Shown here one piece after another: positions 44,845 to 52,633 of a stretch of DNA of 64,000 bases (the first letter of the stretch is position 1; every line of letters starts with the position of its first letter). Location of the stretch: NCBI RefSeq assembly GCF_001619875.1, contig NZ_LRFC01000038.1, positions 620,001 through 684,000 on the forward strand, given 5' to 3'. The notes under the pieces are model-generated. The model was given only the letters and a program-made list of their open reading frames with translations. It was not told the origin of the DNA and ran no database searches. The stretch comes from Fictibacillus phosphorivorans. GTDB taxonomy: Bacteria; Bacillota; Bacilli; Bacillales; Fictibacillaceae. The position numbers and the translations under genes were made by a program.

Positions 44845-44889
44845 CAAGCGAACCAACAACCACAAGGAGTTCTTCAACTTCTTCGTTAA
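44845..44889 (+). other. hag: Second flagellin C-terminus (3' exon of hag)
   Basis: Fifteen codons encode QANQQPQGVLQLLR-stop, the textbook end of Bacillus flagellins. Compared with the upstream end (44480-44524) it differs mostly at third positions and by Leu/Arg codon family, with two amino-acid changes (S to A, M to Q). It can be joined in frame to the 5' exon by removal of 44480-44844. Confidence 0.85.
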
Positions 44890-44897
44890 TTTTAACA

Positions 44898-44929
44898 GAG
44901 TCATCGGACCTTATCCGGTGGCTTTTTTT
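44898..44929 (+). terminator. Terminator of the hag transcript
   Basis: CATCGGA pairs with TCCGGTG around CCTTA, flanked by AG/CT, then seven T. It lies after the second C-terminus, so intron and 3' exon are inside the hag transcript. Confidence 0.85.
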
Positions 44930-44988
44930 ATGTCTTGAACAGGCAATATTCATTCTGATTGGGATATACTCCTAGTGGGGGTGATGAA

Positions 44989-45297
44989 ATGGTTAGCGAC
45001 ACATGGTTAACCGGTCATTTTTGGATATGTGTTGGTATTGCAGTTTTAAATCTTCTGGATGCTTTTGTTACTCATTATCTACTTATGAACGGAGCAAGGG
45101 AACTAAACCCCATAATGAATGCTCTATATCGTTATCATCCACTAGGCTTTATTGGTATAAAGCTATTTTTTTCTGGAATCATTTTGGTGTTTGGTTTGCT
45201 ACCCGTTCATCCTATTGCACAAAAGCTGACATTTGGAGTATTCCTGGTTTATTCCCTTGTGGTTCTTTGGCAATTGTATTTATTCATTTCTTTCTAA
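44989..45297 (+). CDS. Small membrane protein (DUF5658-like)
   Basis: 102 residues from the ATG at 44989 (GGGGGTGA upstream). Three membrane helices. The motif LNLLDAFVTHYLLMNGARELNPIMN fits the DUF5658 family, whose role is unknown. It sits alone between hag and the OatA-like gene, not part of the usual flagellar set. Confidence 0.75.
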   Translation: MVSDTWLTGHFWICVGIAVLNLLDAFVTHYLLMNGARELNPIMNALYRYHPLGFIGIKLFFSGIILVFGLLPVHPIAQKLTFGVFLVYSLVVLWQLYLFISF

Positions 45298-45302
45298 TGT
45301 AC

Positions 45303-45340
45303 AAAAAAGCCAACCACCCAATGGATGATTGACTTTATTT
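45303..45340. terminator. Bidirectional terminator
   Basis: On the minus strand AAGTCAATCATCC pairs with GGGTGGTTGGCTT (three G-U pairs) followed by TTTTT; the plus strand also carries a T-rich tail. It serves both convergent genes. Confidence 0.8.
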
Positions 45341-45343
45341 CAT

Positions 45344-47323
45344 TTAATCAATATGTTTTAACAAATAATCTGCATAAGTTTTAGCACCTGTTTTCGTTAA
45401 GTGAACCCCATCATTTCCGATGTACTCAGGATGTGACTCACTCTTTGTAAACCAATCGACTACTTTCACGTTCTTGTAGTTGCCAGCAACGCTTTTAATC
45501 GTGTCGTTGACTTCCTTTTGCCAAGGTTTTGGAACACGCGTCGTAATCATGTAAATATTGCGATCACCGATTTCTTTAATTAAAGCATGCATTTTTTTCT
45601 CGGCGAGCGGTCCGTTTGCCCCAAGCTCTATGACGACGATTTCACCTAGACTGCCCGAGCTTTTCTTCTGCTGCACGATGTCTTCTGCTTCTCTAAACTG
45701 GCGCCCGATTTTCGCATCCACTTTTGCATTTGGAAATACTTCTTCTAAGTGAGGCGTCACGTCAATCATAACCGAATCTCCAATGACGGTAAGCGAACGA
45801 GAATCCTGAACAGGCGGTTTTTCTTCAGCCGGAGCTTCATCTTGAGAAGGTTCTTCCTCTGAAGGTGTCTCATCAGATGGCTTTTCTGCACGCTCCTCCG
45901 CAGGCTTCTCTACTTTTTTAGGGGCGTCAGGTTTTGGAACAGGTGAAACTTTGTTTTCTGTAGGCGGTTCTTCTTTTCCTACTTTATCTTGAATGGCTGT
46001 GATTACTTTATCTTTACTTAACGCTACTGAAGTTGTGGTAAAGCCAATTGCGGATACGCTCATGAAAGCACCTAGAATACAAGCAATCGTTACAAACCTT
46101 CCGATAAATGATCGTTCACGTCTCCATTCACCGCGTTTGACCACTCGGCAAAATCTCGTTAAAGCCCCTTTTCGAATCGGGTTCTCAATAAAGGTCCATG
46201 AAAGGCTTGCAAGCACTAAAATTAAAACCATTTGAAAAGTCGTTCTAAACAAGCTCGGCGCATCCGCTCCCCATTGCGGGCTCGTTAGCACGATTACTGG
46301 AAAATGCCACAAATAGATACCATAAGAGCGGACACCGATCCAGCGCAATGGTTTAAAACTCAACCACGTGTTCAGTCGGCTTGATGGGTGAACCATGACG
46401 GCCACTACAAGCATCGACGCAACAGATATAGCGACCATCCCTCCTTGATAGAGGAAGTCTTCATACTGACTCGTGCCCCAGAACATGTAAAACACAAAAG
46501 CGAGTGCGGATAACCCGACGAAATCTAGTTTCCAACGAATCTCTGGAGGAAGACTAGTAGATAGTTTTCGACTTGGCCAGATGACAGCTAGGCTTGCTCC
46601 TAGTAATAGAGAGAAGACGCGTGTGTCCGTACCATAATAAACACGGCTCGGATCTGCACCTGGTTCGTACAACAGAGTCATGGCAGCTGCGGAAACAAGT
46701 GCACCTGCTAGAATCATAGAAAATAGAGAGCCTTCGCGAACCTTTATCTTTAACATCACAATGATAATGAGTGGCCAAAGGATATAAAATTGCTCTTCCA
46801 CGGCTAACGACCAAAAGTGTGTTAAAAGGGAAGGGGGTCCGAAGCTTTCAAAATACGATAGGTCTTGGAATATGTACCACCAGTTGCTTACGTATAAGAT
46901 GGCTGCAACCGTATCTTTTTCAAGCTTTTGAAGCATTTCAGGTTCGAAAAGCGTGACATACGTGACGACGACAAGCAGCATGGTGAACATTGCGGGCAGC
47001 AGTCTTCTTGCCCGGCGAATCCAAAAGTTTTTAAAATTAATCGTGTTCGTTGTTACAAATTCGGCTACTAAAAGGTCTGTAATTAGGTATCCTGATAAAA
47101 CAAAAAAGACGGTAACACCGAGCAGTCCGCCGGCTGCCCATTCAAAATTTAGATGGTAAGCGATAACCGCAAGCACGGCGATGGCCCTCAGTCCATCAAG
47201 ACCTGTTATGTACCTGCCTTTTTCTAGAGGTTGTTCAATGGCTTTACTTTGCTTTACACCTGAATTCGGCTGTCGGCTTTGTTTCTTTCGTTGCTTTGTG
47301 CGTTGGTCTTTCATTACTGCCAT
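45344..47323 (-). CDS. OatA-type acyltransferase 3 with SGNH domain
   Basis: 659 residues. An N-terminal acyltransferase_3 domain of about eleven helices starts with GLDGLRAIAVLAVIAYHL; a Pro/Glu/Lys-rich linker (about 430-505) leads to a C-terminal SGNH-type domain with VIGDSVMIDV, IELGANGPL and NDGVHLTKTG. This is the layout of OatA and YrhL, which O-acetylate peptidoglycan MurNAc, giving lysozyme resistance. Start ATG 47323, or ATG 47314 three codons in; GAGAGG is nearby. It interrupts the usual hag-flaG neighbourhood and is transcribed against it. Confidence 0.88.
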   Translation of the reverse strand: MAVMKDQRTKQRKKQSRQPNSGVKQSKAIEQPLEKGRYITGLDGLRAIAVLAVIAYHLNFEWAAGGLLGVTVFFVLSGYLITDLLVAEFVTTNTINFKNFWIRRARRLLPAMFTMLLVVVTYVTLFEPEMLQKLEKDTVAAILYVSNWWYIFQDLSYFESFGPPSLLTHFWSLAVEEQFYILWPLIIIVMLKIKVREGSLFSMILAGALVSAAAMTLLYEPGADPSRVYYGTDTRVFSLLLGASLAVIWPSRKLSTSLPPEIRWKLDFVGLSALAFVFYMFWGTSQYEDFLYQGGMVAISVASMLVVAVMVHPSSRLNTWLSFKPLRWIGVRSYGIYLWHFPVIVLTSPQWGADAPSLFRTTFQMVLILVLASLSWTFIENPIRKGALTRFCRVVKRGEWRRERSFIGRFVTIACILGAFMSVSAIGFTTTSVALSKDKVITAIQDKVGKEEPPTENKVSPVPKPDAPKKVEKPAEERAEKPSDETPSEEEPSQDEAPAEEKPPVQDSRSLTVIGDSVMIDVTPHLEEVFPNAKVDAKIGRQFREAEDIVQQKKSSGSLGEIVVIELGANGPLAEKKMHALIKEIGDRNIYMITTRVPKPWQKEVNDTIKSVAGNYKNVKVVDWFTKSESHPEYIGNDGVHLTKTGAKTYADYLLKHID

Positions 47324-47513
47324 TATCCTCTCGTTTTCAATTTTCCGTTTATTGTTTTATCTATTTTTATAATGAATGCCACGACGTTTAGTGGTCATTT
47401 TTCTACATTTTTCTTCTTCATAATCAACTATTTTACAATAAAAAAGTAGTAAAATGAGTCGTTTCATAGAATTGTAATAATTTTTTTTGCCGTTTTTCTT
47501 TTTCTCTTCTTCC

Positions 47514-47540
47514 TCAACAATTAAATATACAATCCGATAT
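47514..47540 (+). promoter_or_regulatory. Sigma-D-like promoter of flaG-fliD-fliS-fliT
   Basis: TCAA, 15 bases, TCCGATAT: a two-base departure from consensus, about 30 bases before flaG. Confidence 0.75.
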
Positions 47541-47572
47541 AAATTTTAGAGAAATTAAAAGGGGCGATGAAG

Positions 47573-47911
47573 GTGGAACTGCAAGCGATTGGTTCTCCTG
47601 TAATACAAAAATCTGAGCCTATGCTTAAAAGCCAAAACCAACAAGAACAAACTCCGCAAGCCGAAGTCTCAGTACAACCAAAACCAACAAAAGAATCACT
47701 AGAAAAAGTAATCGATGCGATGAACGATATGCTGAAGCCTGCGCATACTTCATCTAAGTTTGTTCTTCACGAAAAGTTGAATGATTATTACGTTCAAGTT
47801 GTCGATGAAGTAACGCAAGAAGTGCTGAGAGAGATACCAAACAAAAAGTTTTTAGATATGTATGCGGATATGATTGATTTTATGGGCATCTTTGTAGATA
47901 AAAAAATTTAG
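47573..47911 (+). CDS. flaG: Flagellar protein FlaG
   Basis: 112 residues from the GTG at 47573, eight bases after AAAGGGG; an ATG at 47567 is only two bases from it. The N-terminal half is Gln/Pro/Lys rich and disordered; the C-terminal half has the FlaG fold (SSKFVLHEKLNDYYVQVVDEVTQEVLREIPNKKFLDMYADMIDFMGI). In B. subtilis (YvyC) it lies just before fliD. It influences filament length in some species. Confidence 0.9.
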   Translation: MELQAIGSPVIQKSEPMLKSQNQQEQTPQAEVSVQPKPTKESLEKVIDAMNDMLKPAHTSSKFVLHEKLNDYYVQVVDEVTQEVLREIPNKKFLDMYADMIDFMGIFVDKKI

Positions 47912-47926
47912 GGACGGTGATGAACC

Positions 47927-49459
47927 GTGAGCATGAGAATTGGCGGGTTAGCCAGTGGGATGGACATTGATACGCTTGTTGGCGATTTGATGAAAGCAGA
48001 GCGTATTCCATTAGATAAGTTAGCACAGAAAAAGACGACGCTAGAGTGGCAGCGAGATGATTACCGCTCAATGAATAAGCTTTTGACAGAGCTCGATCGA
48101 TTTATTCTAGACGGAGTCGCACTACAAGGAACGTTTAATAAGAAGACGGTAACAAGCACAAATCCAAATGTGGTTACTGCGACTGTTGCGGGAAGTGCTT
48201 CGAATATAACTTCTAACATTAACGTTACTAAGCTAGCAACTGCTAGAAGTTGGGTTTCCGGACAAGTTATAGATCAAAGTGGTAACAAACCAAGTGGAAA
48301 AACGGCTCTAGGAACTATGAATTCAGCTTTTGGAACAGCGGAAATTCCTCTTGAAATCAAGGTGACAAAACCAGATGGATCTGAAGTAACTAAGACCATT
48401 AAAATCGATCCAACAAAAGATACGTTGGAAACGACGGCTAAGAAGTTCTCAGAAGCAGGATTAGAAATATCAGCGTTTTACGATGACTTCACTGGACAAT
48501 TTGTTATTTCAAACAATTTAACGGGGAAGGGTTCTAAGATCACACTTGGAACTCCAGAAACCATATCTTTTTTTGGTAATATTGGTTTTTCAACGAACAC
48601 TACAGCAGATGGAATAGAACTGGGTGCAACTGATACAGACAATGGAGGCAATGCAGAGTTTGACTTGAACGGACTTACAGGTTTGCAGCGAACTTCCAAC
48701 ATTTTTACGATCAGTGGTGTTTCGTATTCGTTAAAAGGCTTAGGTGCTTCAACAATCAGCTCAGCAACAGATACAGATGGTGTTGTTAATTCAATTAAAG
48801 ATTTTGTGAAAAAATATAACGAAACCATTGAAACGATCAATAAGAAAATGACTGAAACGAAATATCGTGATTTTCCTCCGTTAACGGACGCGCAGCGTAA
48901 AGATTTATCTGAAAAAGAAACAGAGCTTTGGGATGAAAAGGCGAAGAGCGGTATGCTGCGCGGTGACTCCATTCTGTCTAGCGGACTAAATGCGATGCGT
49001 TCCATTTTGTATGCCAATGTTAGTACGGGTGACGCAAAATTTGATCAGCTTTCTGAGATCGGAATCACAACTTCACGTAACTACTTAGACAAAGGTAAGC
49101 TTGAAATCGATGAAAAGAAACTTCGTGATGCGTTAGCCACTAATCCAGATGCTGTAATGAAGATGTTTACTGGGGACAGTACGAATAATGTTGAAGGTAT
49201 TGCTAAAAAACTTCGTACATCCATTGACCAAACAGTCGACAAAATCGAACTAAAAGCAGGAAACGCTCTTCGTACAAACGCTCAATTTACACTCGGTCGT
49301 GAATTAACGGACGTAGATAAGCGTATCTCGGCTTTTGAAGATCGTCTGAAACAGGTTGAAGACCGCTATTGGCGACAGTTCTCAGCGATGGAATCAGCGA
49401 TCCAGCGTTCCAACCAGCAATCCATGTACTTAATGCAGCAGTTTGGCGGCGGACAGTAA
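47927..49459 (+). CDS. fliD: Filament cap protein FliD
   Basis: 510 residues. N-terminal MRIGGLASGMDIDTLVGDLMKAERIPLDKLAQKK and C-terminal helix (RYWRQFSAMESAIQRSNQQSMYLMQQFGGG) are typical. GTG 47927 or ATG 47933. It caps the growing filament and guides flagellin assembly. Its chaperone FliS/FliT genes follow. Confidence 0.96.
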   Translation: MSMRIGGLASGMDIDTLVGDLMKAERIPLDKLAQKKTTLEWQRDDYRSMNKLLTELDRFILDGVALQGTFNKKTVTSTNPNVVTATVAGSASNITSNINVTKLATARSWVSGQVIDQSGNKPSGKTALGTMNSAFGTAEIPLEIKVTKPDGSEVTKTIKIDPTKDTLETTAKKFSEAGLEISAFYDDFTGQFVISNNLTGKGSKITLGTPETISFFGNIGFSTNTTADGIELGATDTDNGGNAEFDLNGLTGLQRTSNIFTISGVSYSLKGLGASTISSATDTDGVVNSIKDFVKKYNETIETINKKMTETKYRDFPPLTDAQRKDLSEKETELWDEKAKSGMLRGDSILSSGLNAMRSILYANVSTGDAKFDQLSEIGITTSRNYLDKGKLEIDEKKLRDALATNPDAVMKMFTGDSTNNVEGIAKKLRTSIDQTVDKIELKAGNALRTNAQFTLGRELTDVDKRISAFEDRLKQVEDRYWRQFSAMESAIQRSNQQSMYLMQQFGGGQ

Positions 49460-49490
49460 TTTTCAAACCAAAAAGGAGTGTTACCTTTAC

Positions 49491-49892
49491 ATGTCCATAC
49501 TTAACGCGAACAAAGCGTATCAAAACAATTCAGTCCAAACAGCGTCTCCCGGCGAGTTGACGCTCATGCTATATAACGGGTGTTTAAAATTTATCGGTCT
49601 CGCACGAACGGGGATCGAACTTAAAAATACAGAACAGAAGAACACGAATCTATTAAAAGCGCAAAAGATCATCCAAGAATTGATGGTAACGTTGAACATG
49701 GATCTTGAAGTGTCTCAGTCCTTGATGCAAATGTACGACTACATCCATCGTCGTCTGATTGAAGCAAATATTCATAGTGATGCAGCGATTTTGGATGAAG
49801 TGGAAGACTATGTGCTCGATTTCCGCAATACGTGGAAAGAAGTAATCCAAATTAACCGTCGTATGCAGCACGGTGAAACGGGACGCGTGTAA
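49491..49892 (+). CDS. fliS: Flagellin chaperone FliS
   Basis: 133 residues from the ATG at 49491, the family start (NANKAYQNNSVQTASPGELTLMLYNGCLKFI); AAGGAG is about twelve bases upstream. All-helical. It binds the flagellin C-terminus, the very region that has two versions here, and delivers it to the export gate. Overlaps fliT by one base. Confidence 0.95.
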   Translation: MSILNANKAYQNNSVQTASPGELTLMLYNGCLKFIGLARTGIELKNTEQKNTNLLKAQKIIQELMVTLNMDLEVSQSLMQMYDYIHRRLIEANIHSDAAILDEVEDYVLDFRNTWKEVIQINRRMQHGETGRV

Positions 49893-50242
49893 TGCCTGCG
49901 GTCAAAATATTGCTGGAGATCACAAAAAATCTCTATGATCATGTAAGTACAGGTTTACCAAAAGAGGATCGTGAGCCATATATCGAGCGATTGAATGAAC
50001 TGATCGACCAACGCCAGGCAGCGATTCAAAGTCTTCCGGGCATATATTCGGAGGACGAGCAACGCATGGGCAATATGATTGTGAAGATGAACGAGACAAT
50101 CGACCCGCTTTTAGCGCGCCAGTTTGAAGAAATTAAGCACGATCTTTCTCTTATGAAGAGGAAGAAAGTAAAGAATGTTCAGTATGCAAATCCGTACCAA
50201 ACGCTGTCGGGCGATGGCATGTATTTTGATAAGAAGAAATGA
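49892..50242 (+). CDS. fliT: Flagellar chaperone FliT
   Basis: 116 residues, helical. Start overlaps the fliS stop (TAATG). A weakly conserved family recognised by position and pattern (LLEITKNLYDHV ... RQAAIQSLPGIYSEDEQRMGNMI). Chaperone of FliD. Last gene of the flagellar unit, with a terminator after it. Confidence 0.82.
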   Translation: MPAVKILLEITKNLYDHVSTGLPKEDREPYIERLNELIDQRQAAIQSLPGIYSEDEQRMGNMIVKMNETIDPLLARQFEEIKHDLSLMKRKKVKNVQYANPYQTLSGDGMYFDKKK

Positions 50243-50244
50243 TA

Positions 50245-50284
50245 AAAGGCACTAGCTGTTAATCGGCTGAGTGCCTCTTTTTGC
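50245..50284. terminator. Bidirectional terminator after fliT
   Basis: AAAGGCACT-AGC pairs with GCT-G-AGTGCC, then CTCTTTTT; the minus strand ends TTTTAT. It serves fliT and the opposing ATPase gene. Confidence 0.8.
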
Positions 50285-50305
50285 GGTTTAAATCTTGTGC
50301 CAGCA

Positions 50306-51091
50306 TTACAGATGCCTTAAATAACGTTCAGGATTCTCCAAAAATGTTTTCGTAATTTGCACATGTTCGAGTTCTTCATATGATGTCGAAGCAGGTGGCA
50401 GGGAATCAAGATTAATGATCTCTGCACCCGGATACGCCATCAGTATTGGAGAATGAGTAGCGATAATGAACTGTGCATTCTGCTGCTCCATCTCTTTTAT
50501 TAGTGAAATAAAACTTAATTGTTTCATAGGTGATAGGGGCACTTCAGGCTCATCGAGGATATACAATCCGCCTGGTCTGAATCGTGACTGAAAAAAGTCC
50601 AGAAACCGCTCGCCGTGTGATCGAAACTCAAGACCGTCATTATAGAGCTCTTCTAGTTCGTGCAATGTACGATTATGTGGGAGTGAAGCCAAGCTTTTAG
50701 CATATGAAGACTTGTTCTTGTACTCTTCTTCTATGTTTTCTAATTCCTTGCGAGCCGTTTCTTTCATTTCAGATGCACGCCTCACAAAATTTGCAAAGTC
50801 TTCTGCGGTTAGAAAGAATCCTTTCTTTGTTTTCACACTCCACGTTAATTTTAATTGTTTTGAGAGGGAGTGCAGGTCAGATCCATCATCATTTGATGGA
50901 TTGATTCGAATTGAACCCGCTTGCTCGGCGATGGCTTCAAGCAGTGTTGACTTTCCCGTTCCATTTTCCCCTACTAAGATCGTGATTGGTTTTTGGAAGT
51001 GAAGGGATTCTAAAGATTGAAACAGCGGTAATTGATAAGGATATCCTTGTTTAGTTTTATCTTTTTTATAAGAAATGGACTTTAAAATCAC
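50306..51091 (-). CDS. AAA-family ATPase (ABC-like, single domain)
   Basis: 261 residues from the GTG at 51091, which has GAGGTG six bases upstream. The longer upstream frame runs through the 21-base repeat and is not likely coding. Walker A ILVGENGTGKST, a coiled insert near 110-150 (ASEMKETARKELENIEEEYKNKSS), a signature-like SHGERFLDFF, Walker B LYILDEPEVPLSP and the switch His in IIATHSPILMA. Resembles small stand-alone ATPases of the OLD/AAA_21 type, some of which work in phage defence or DNA metabolism. No partner gene is adjacent, so the role is open. Confidence 0.82.
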   Translation of the reverse strand: MILKSISYKKDKTKQGYPYQLPLFQSLESLHFQKPITILVGENGTGKSTLLEAIAEQAGSIRINPSNDDGSDLHSLSKQLKLTWSVKTKKGFFLTAEDFANFVRRASEMKETARKELENIEEEYKNKSSYAKSLASLPHNRTLHELEELYNDGLEFRSHGERFLDFFQSRFRPGGLYILDEPEVPLSPMKQLSFISLIKEMEQQNAQFIIATHSPILMAYPGAEIINLDSLPPASTSYEELEHVQITKTFLENPERYLRHL

Positions 51092-51195
51092 TTTTAACAC
51101 CTCTTCCTTTTGAAAAAGCTTATCTCTGTTTATTTTATCATGTGAAGACGGGAGTGAAGAGTGTCTTCGTTGCTTTATAAATGTGCATTTTTGTG

Positions 51196-51313
51196 TGATT
51201 GAGCAAAAAAGGGCCTTCACTGAGCGAAACGAGGTACTGATTGAGCGAAAAGGGCCTTCACTGAGCGCAACGGAGAACATATTGAGCGAAACTCAACCCT
51301 TTATGAGCGAACG
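51196..51313 (+). repeat. 21-base periodic repeat (TGAGCGAAA)
   Basis: TGAGC(G/A) begins at 51200, 51221, 51242, 51262, 51283 and 51304, so steps of 21, 21, 20, 21 and 21 bases. The first two 42-base units share GGGCCTTCACTGAGCG. It lies between the ATPase gene start and citA end. Confidence 0.8.
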
Positions 51314-51384
51314 TGTAACCAATAAAAGAACACGTACCGTAAATCTAATAAATACTAACTGTAGAACCTAAAAACGCCTCCATA

Positions 51385-51415
51385 AAAACAAAAAACCGAA
51401 CGTCATTGTCCGGTT
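51385..51415 (-). terminator. Terminator of citA
   Basis: On the minus strand AACCGGAC pairs with GTTCGGTT (one G-U) followed by TTTTG; it begins at the stop codon. Confidence 0.75.
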
Positions 51416-52515
51416 TACGTGTTTAATGAAGTTGTATCATGAAATTGCCCTGTATAAATCGACTGCGGCCGATAAATAGTATTGTCTTCGGCTTGTTCTA
51501 AAATATGAGCCGTCCATCCGACCATCCGGCTTGCCGTAAATGTTGGTGTAAACAAATTCGAATCCAACTGAATCGCCTTCATGATGGCCGCAGCGTAAAA
51601 TTCAACATTCGTGTACAGAGATCTGCCAGGCTTGTATTCCTTCAACAACGCAACAGCTGTTTTCTCCACATCTAGCGCGAGATCCAACCACTCATCCTCA
51701 CCGACGATGTCTAATAATTTAGCTTTTAACGCAACGGCTCGAGGGTCATGGGTTTTATAAACGCGGTGTCCGAAACCCATGAGTTTTTCTCCATTCTCCA
51801 ACTTACGGCGAATCACACGTTCAGCACTGCCAACACTTCGCACCTCGTCAAGCAAGTCTATGACTCCAGAAGGTGCACCTCCGTGAAGAGGACCTTTCAT
51901 CGTTCCGATCGCGGAGGTTGCTGCAGATACCATATCGGATTCGGTTGATGCTGTTACACGAGCTGAAAAAGTGGAGGCGTTCATGCCGTGTTCTAATGTT
52001 AAGATCATGTAGGTTTCGAGAGCAAGCGTATGTGCCTTACTTGGAATTTCTCCATTTAGCATGTATAAGTAATTTTCAACGTGGCTTAAATCTTCTGATG
52101 GCTCAACATAAGGTTTGCCATTTTTAAGGCACGTCCAATAACTAATAATCGTAGGAACTAAACTCGTTAAACGAATGGCCTGTTCTATACTTGGTTTCCA
52201 TCCGTAACTTGCCACACCTTCAGAGGAAATCGCTGTTCGGATTATGCTCATCAAGTCCATGTCTTTTGGAAGATGATCTAAAATATTTTTAATATGAAGG
52301 GGGAGTGTGCGATTTTTTATGAGCTCATCTTTTAACTTTTGTAACTTTTCTTGATCTGGAAGTTTACCGTACCATAGCAAATACGCCACTTCTTCAAACG
52401 AAAAACGAGAAAGGTCACCAATCTCAAAACCTCTGTAGGTTAACTTTCCTTCGATGCCATCAATGTGGCTAATCTGAGTCTCCGCTGCAACAATTCCTTT
52501 AAGTCCTTTTTGCAT
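51415..52515 (-). CDS. citA: Citrate synthase (CitA-like)
   Basis: 366 residues from the ATG at 52515 (AAGGAG eleven bases upstream); the frame extends seven codons further. Type I citrate synthase motifs: GKLTYRGFEIGDL, LEHGMNASTFSARVTAST, GPLHGGAPSGV, MGFGHRVYKTHDPRA and the late TASRMVGWTAHILEQ. It condenses oxaloacetate and acetyl-CoA. The divergent LysR gene makes this the citA-citR arrangement of B. subtilis, and the length equals that of CitA. A methylcitrate synthase is the main alternative. Confidence 0.88.
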   Translation of the reverse strand: MQKGLKGIVAAETQISHIDGIEGKLTYRGFEIGDLSRFSFEEVAYLLWYGKLPDQEKLQKLKDELIKNRTLPLHIKNILDHLPKDMDLMSIIRTAISSEGVASYGWKPSIEQAIRLTSLVPTIISYWTCLKNGKPYVEPSEDLSHVENYLYMLNGEIPSKAHTLALETYMILTLEHGMNASTFSARVTASTESDMVSAATSAIGTMKGPLHGGAPSGVIDLLDEVRSVGSAERVIRRKLENGEKLMGFGHRVYKTHDPRAVALKAKLLDIVGEDEWLDLALDVEKTAVALLKEYKPGRSLYTNVEFYAAAIMKAIQLDSNLFTPTFTASRMVGWTAHILEQAEDNTIYRPQSIYTGQFHDTTSLNT

Positions 52516-52633
52516 CTGATTTTTCACTCCTTCCATTATTTAGTATCATTTTATAAGATATAATTAATTTATGATATTGATTATTTTTAATTAAATTAAT
52601 AATAAAAAATAATCAGCAGAAAGGACGAATACT

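Noticed and set aside
44845-44889. Second flagellin end as remnant of an ordinary tandem flagellin gene
   Set aside because: Not excluded, but disfavoured: a structured intron core directly precedes it, it is in frame for splicing, it lies before the terminator, and its coding sequence is intact.
44591-44953. 120-codon minus-strand frame across the hag 3' region
   Set aside because: It is fully explained as the shadow of the structured group I intron; no ribosome site or protein family.
51092-51280. N-terminal extension of the AAA ATPase frame
   Set aside because: It reads through the 21-base repeat; a well-placed GTG with GAGGTG starts the conserved domain at 51091.
51183-51371. 62-codon plus-strand frame over the periodic repeat
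   Set aside because: The apparent heptad pattern comes from the 21-base period and is broken by the 20-base step; no ribosome site.
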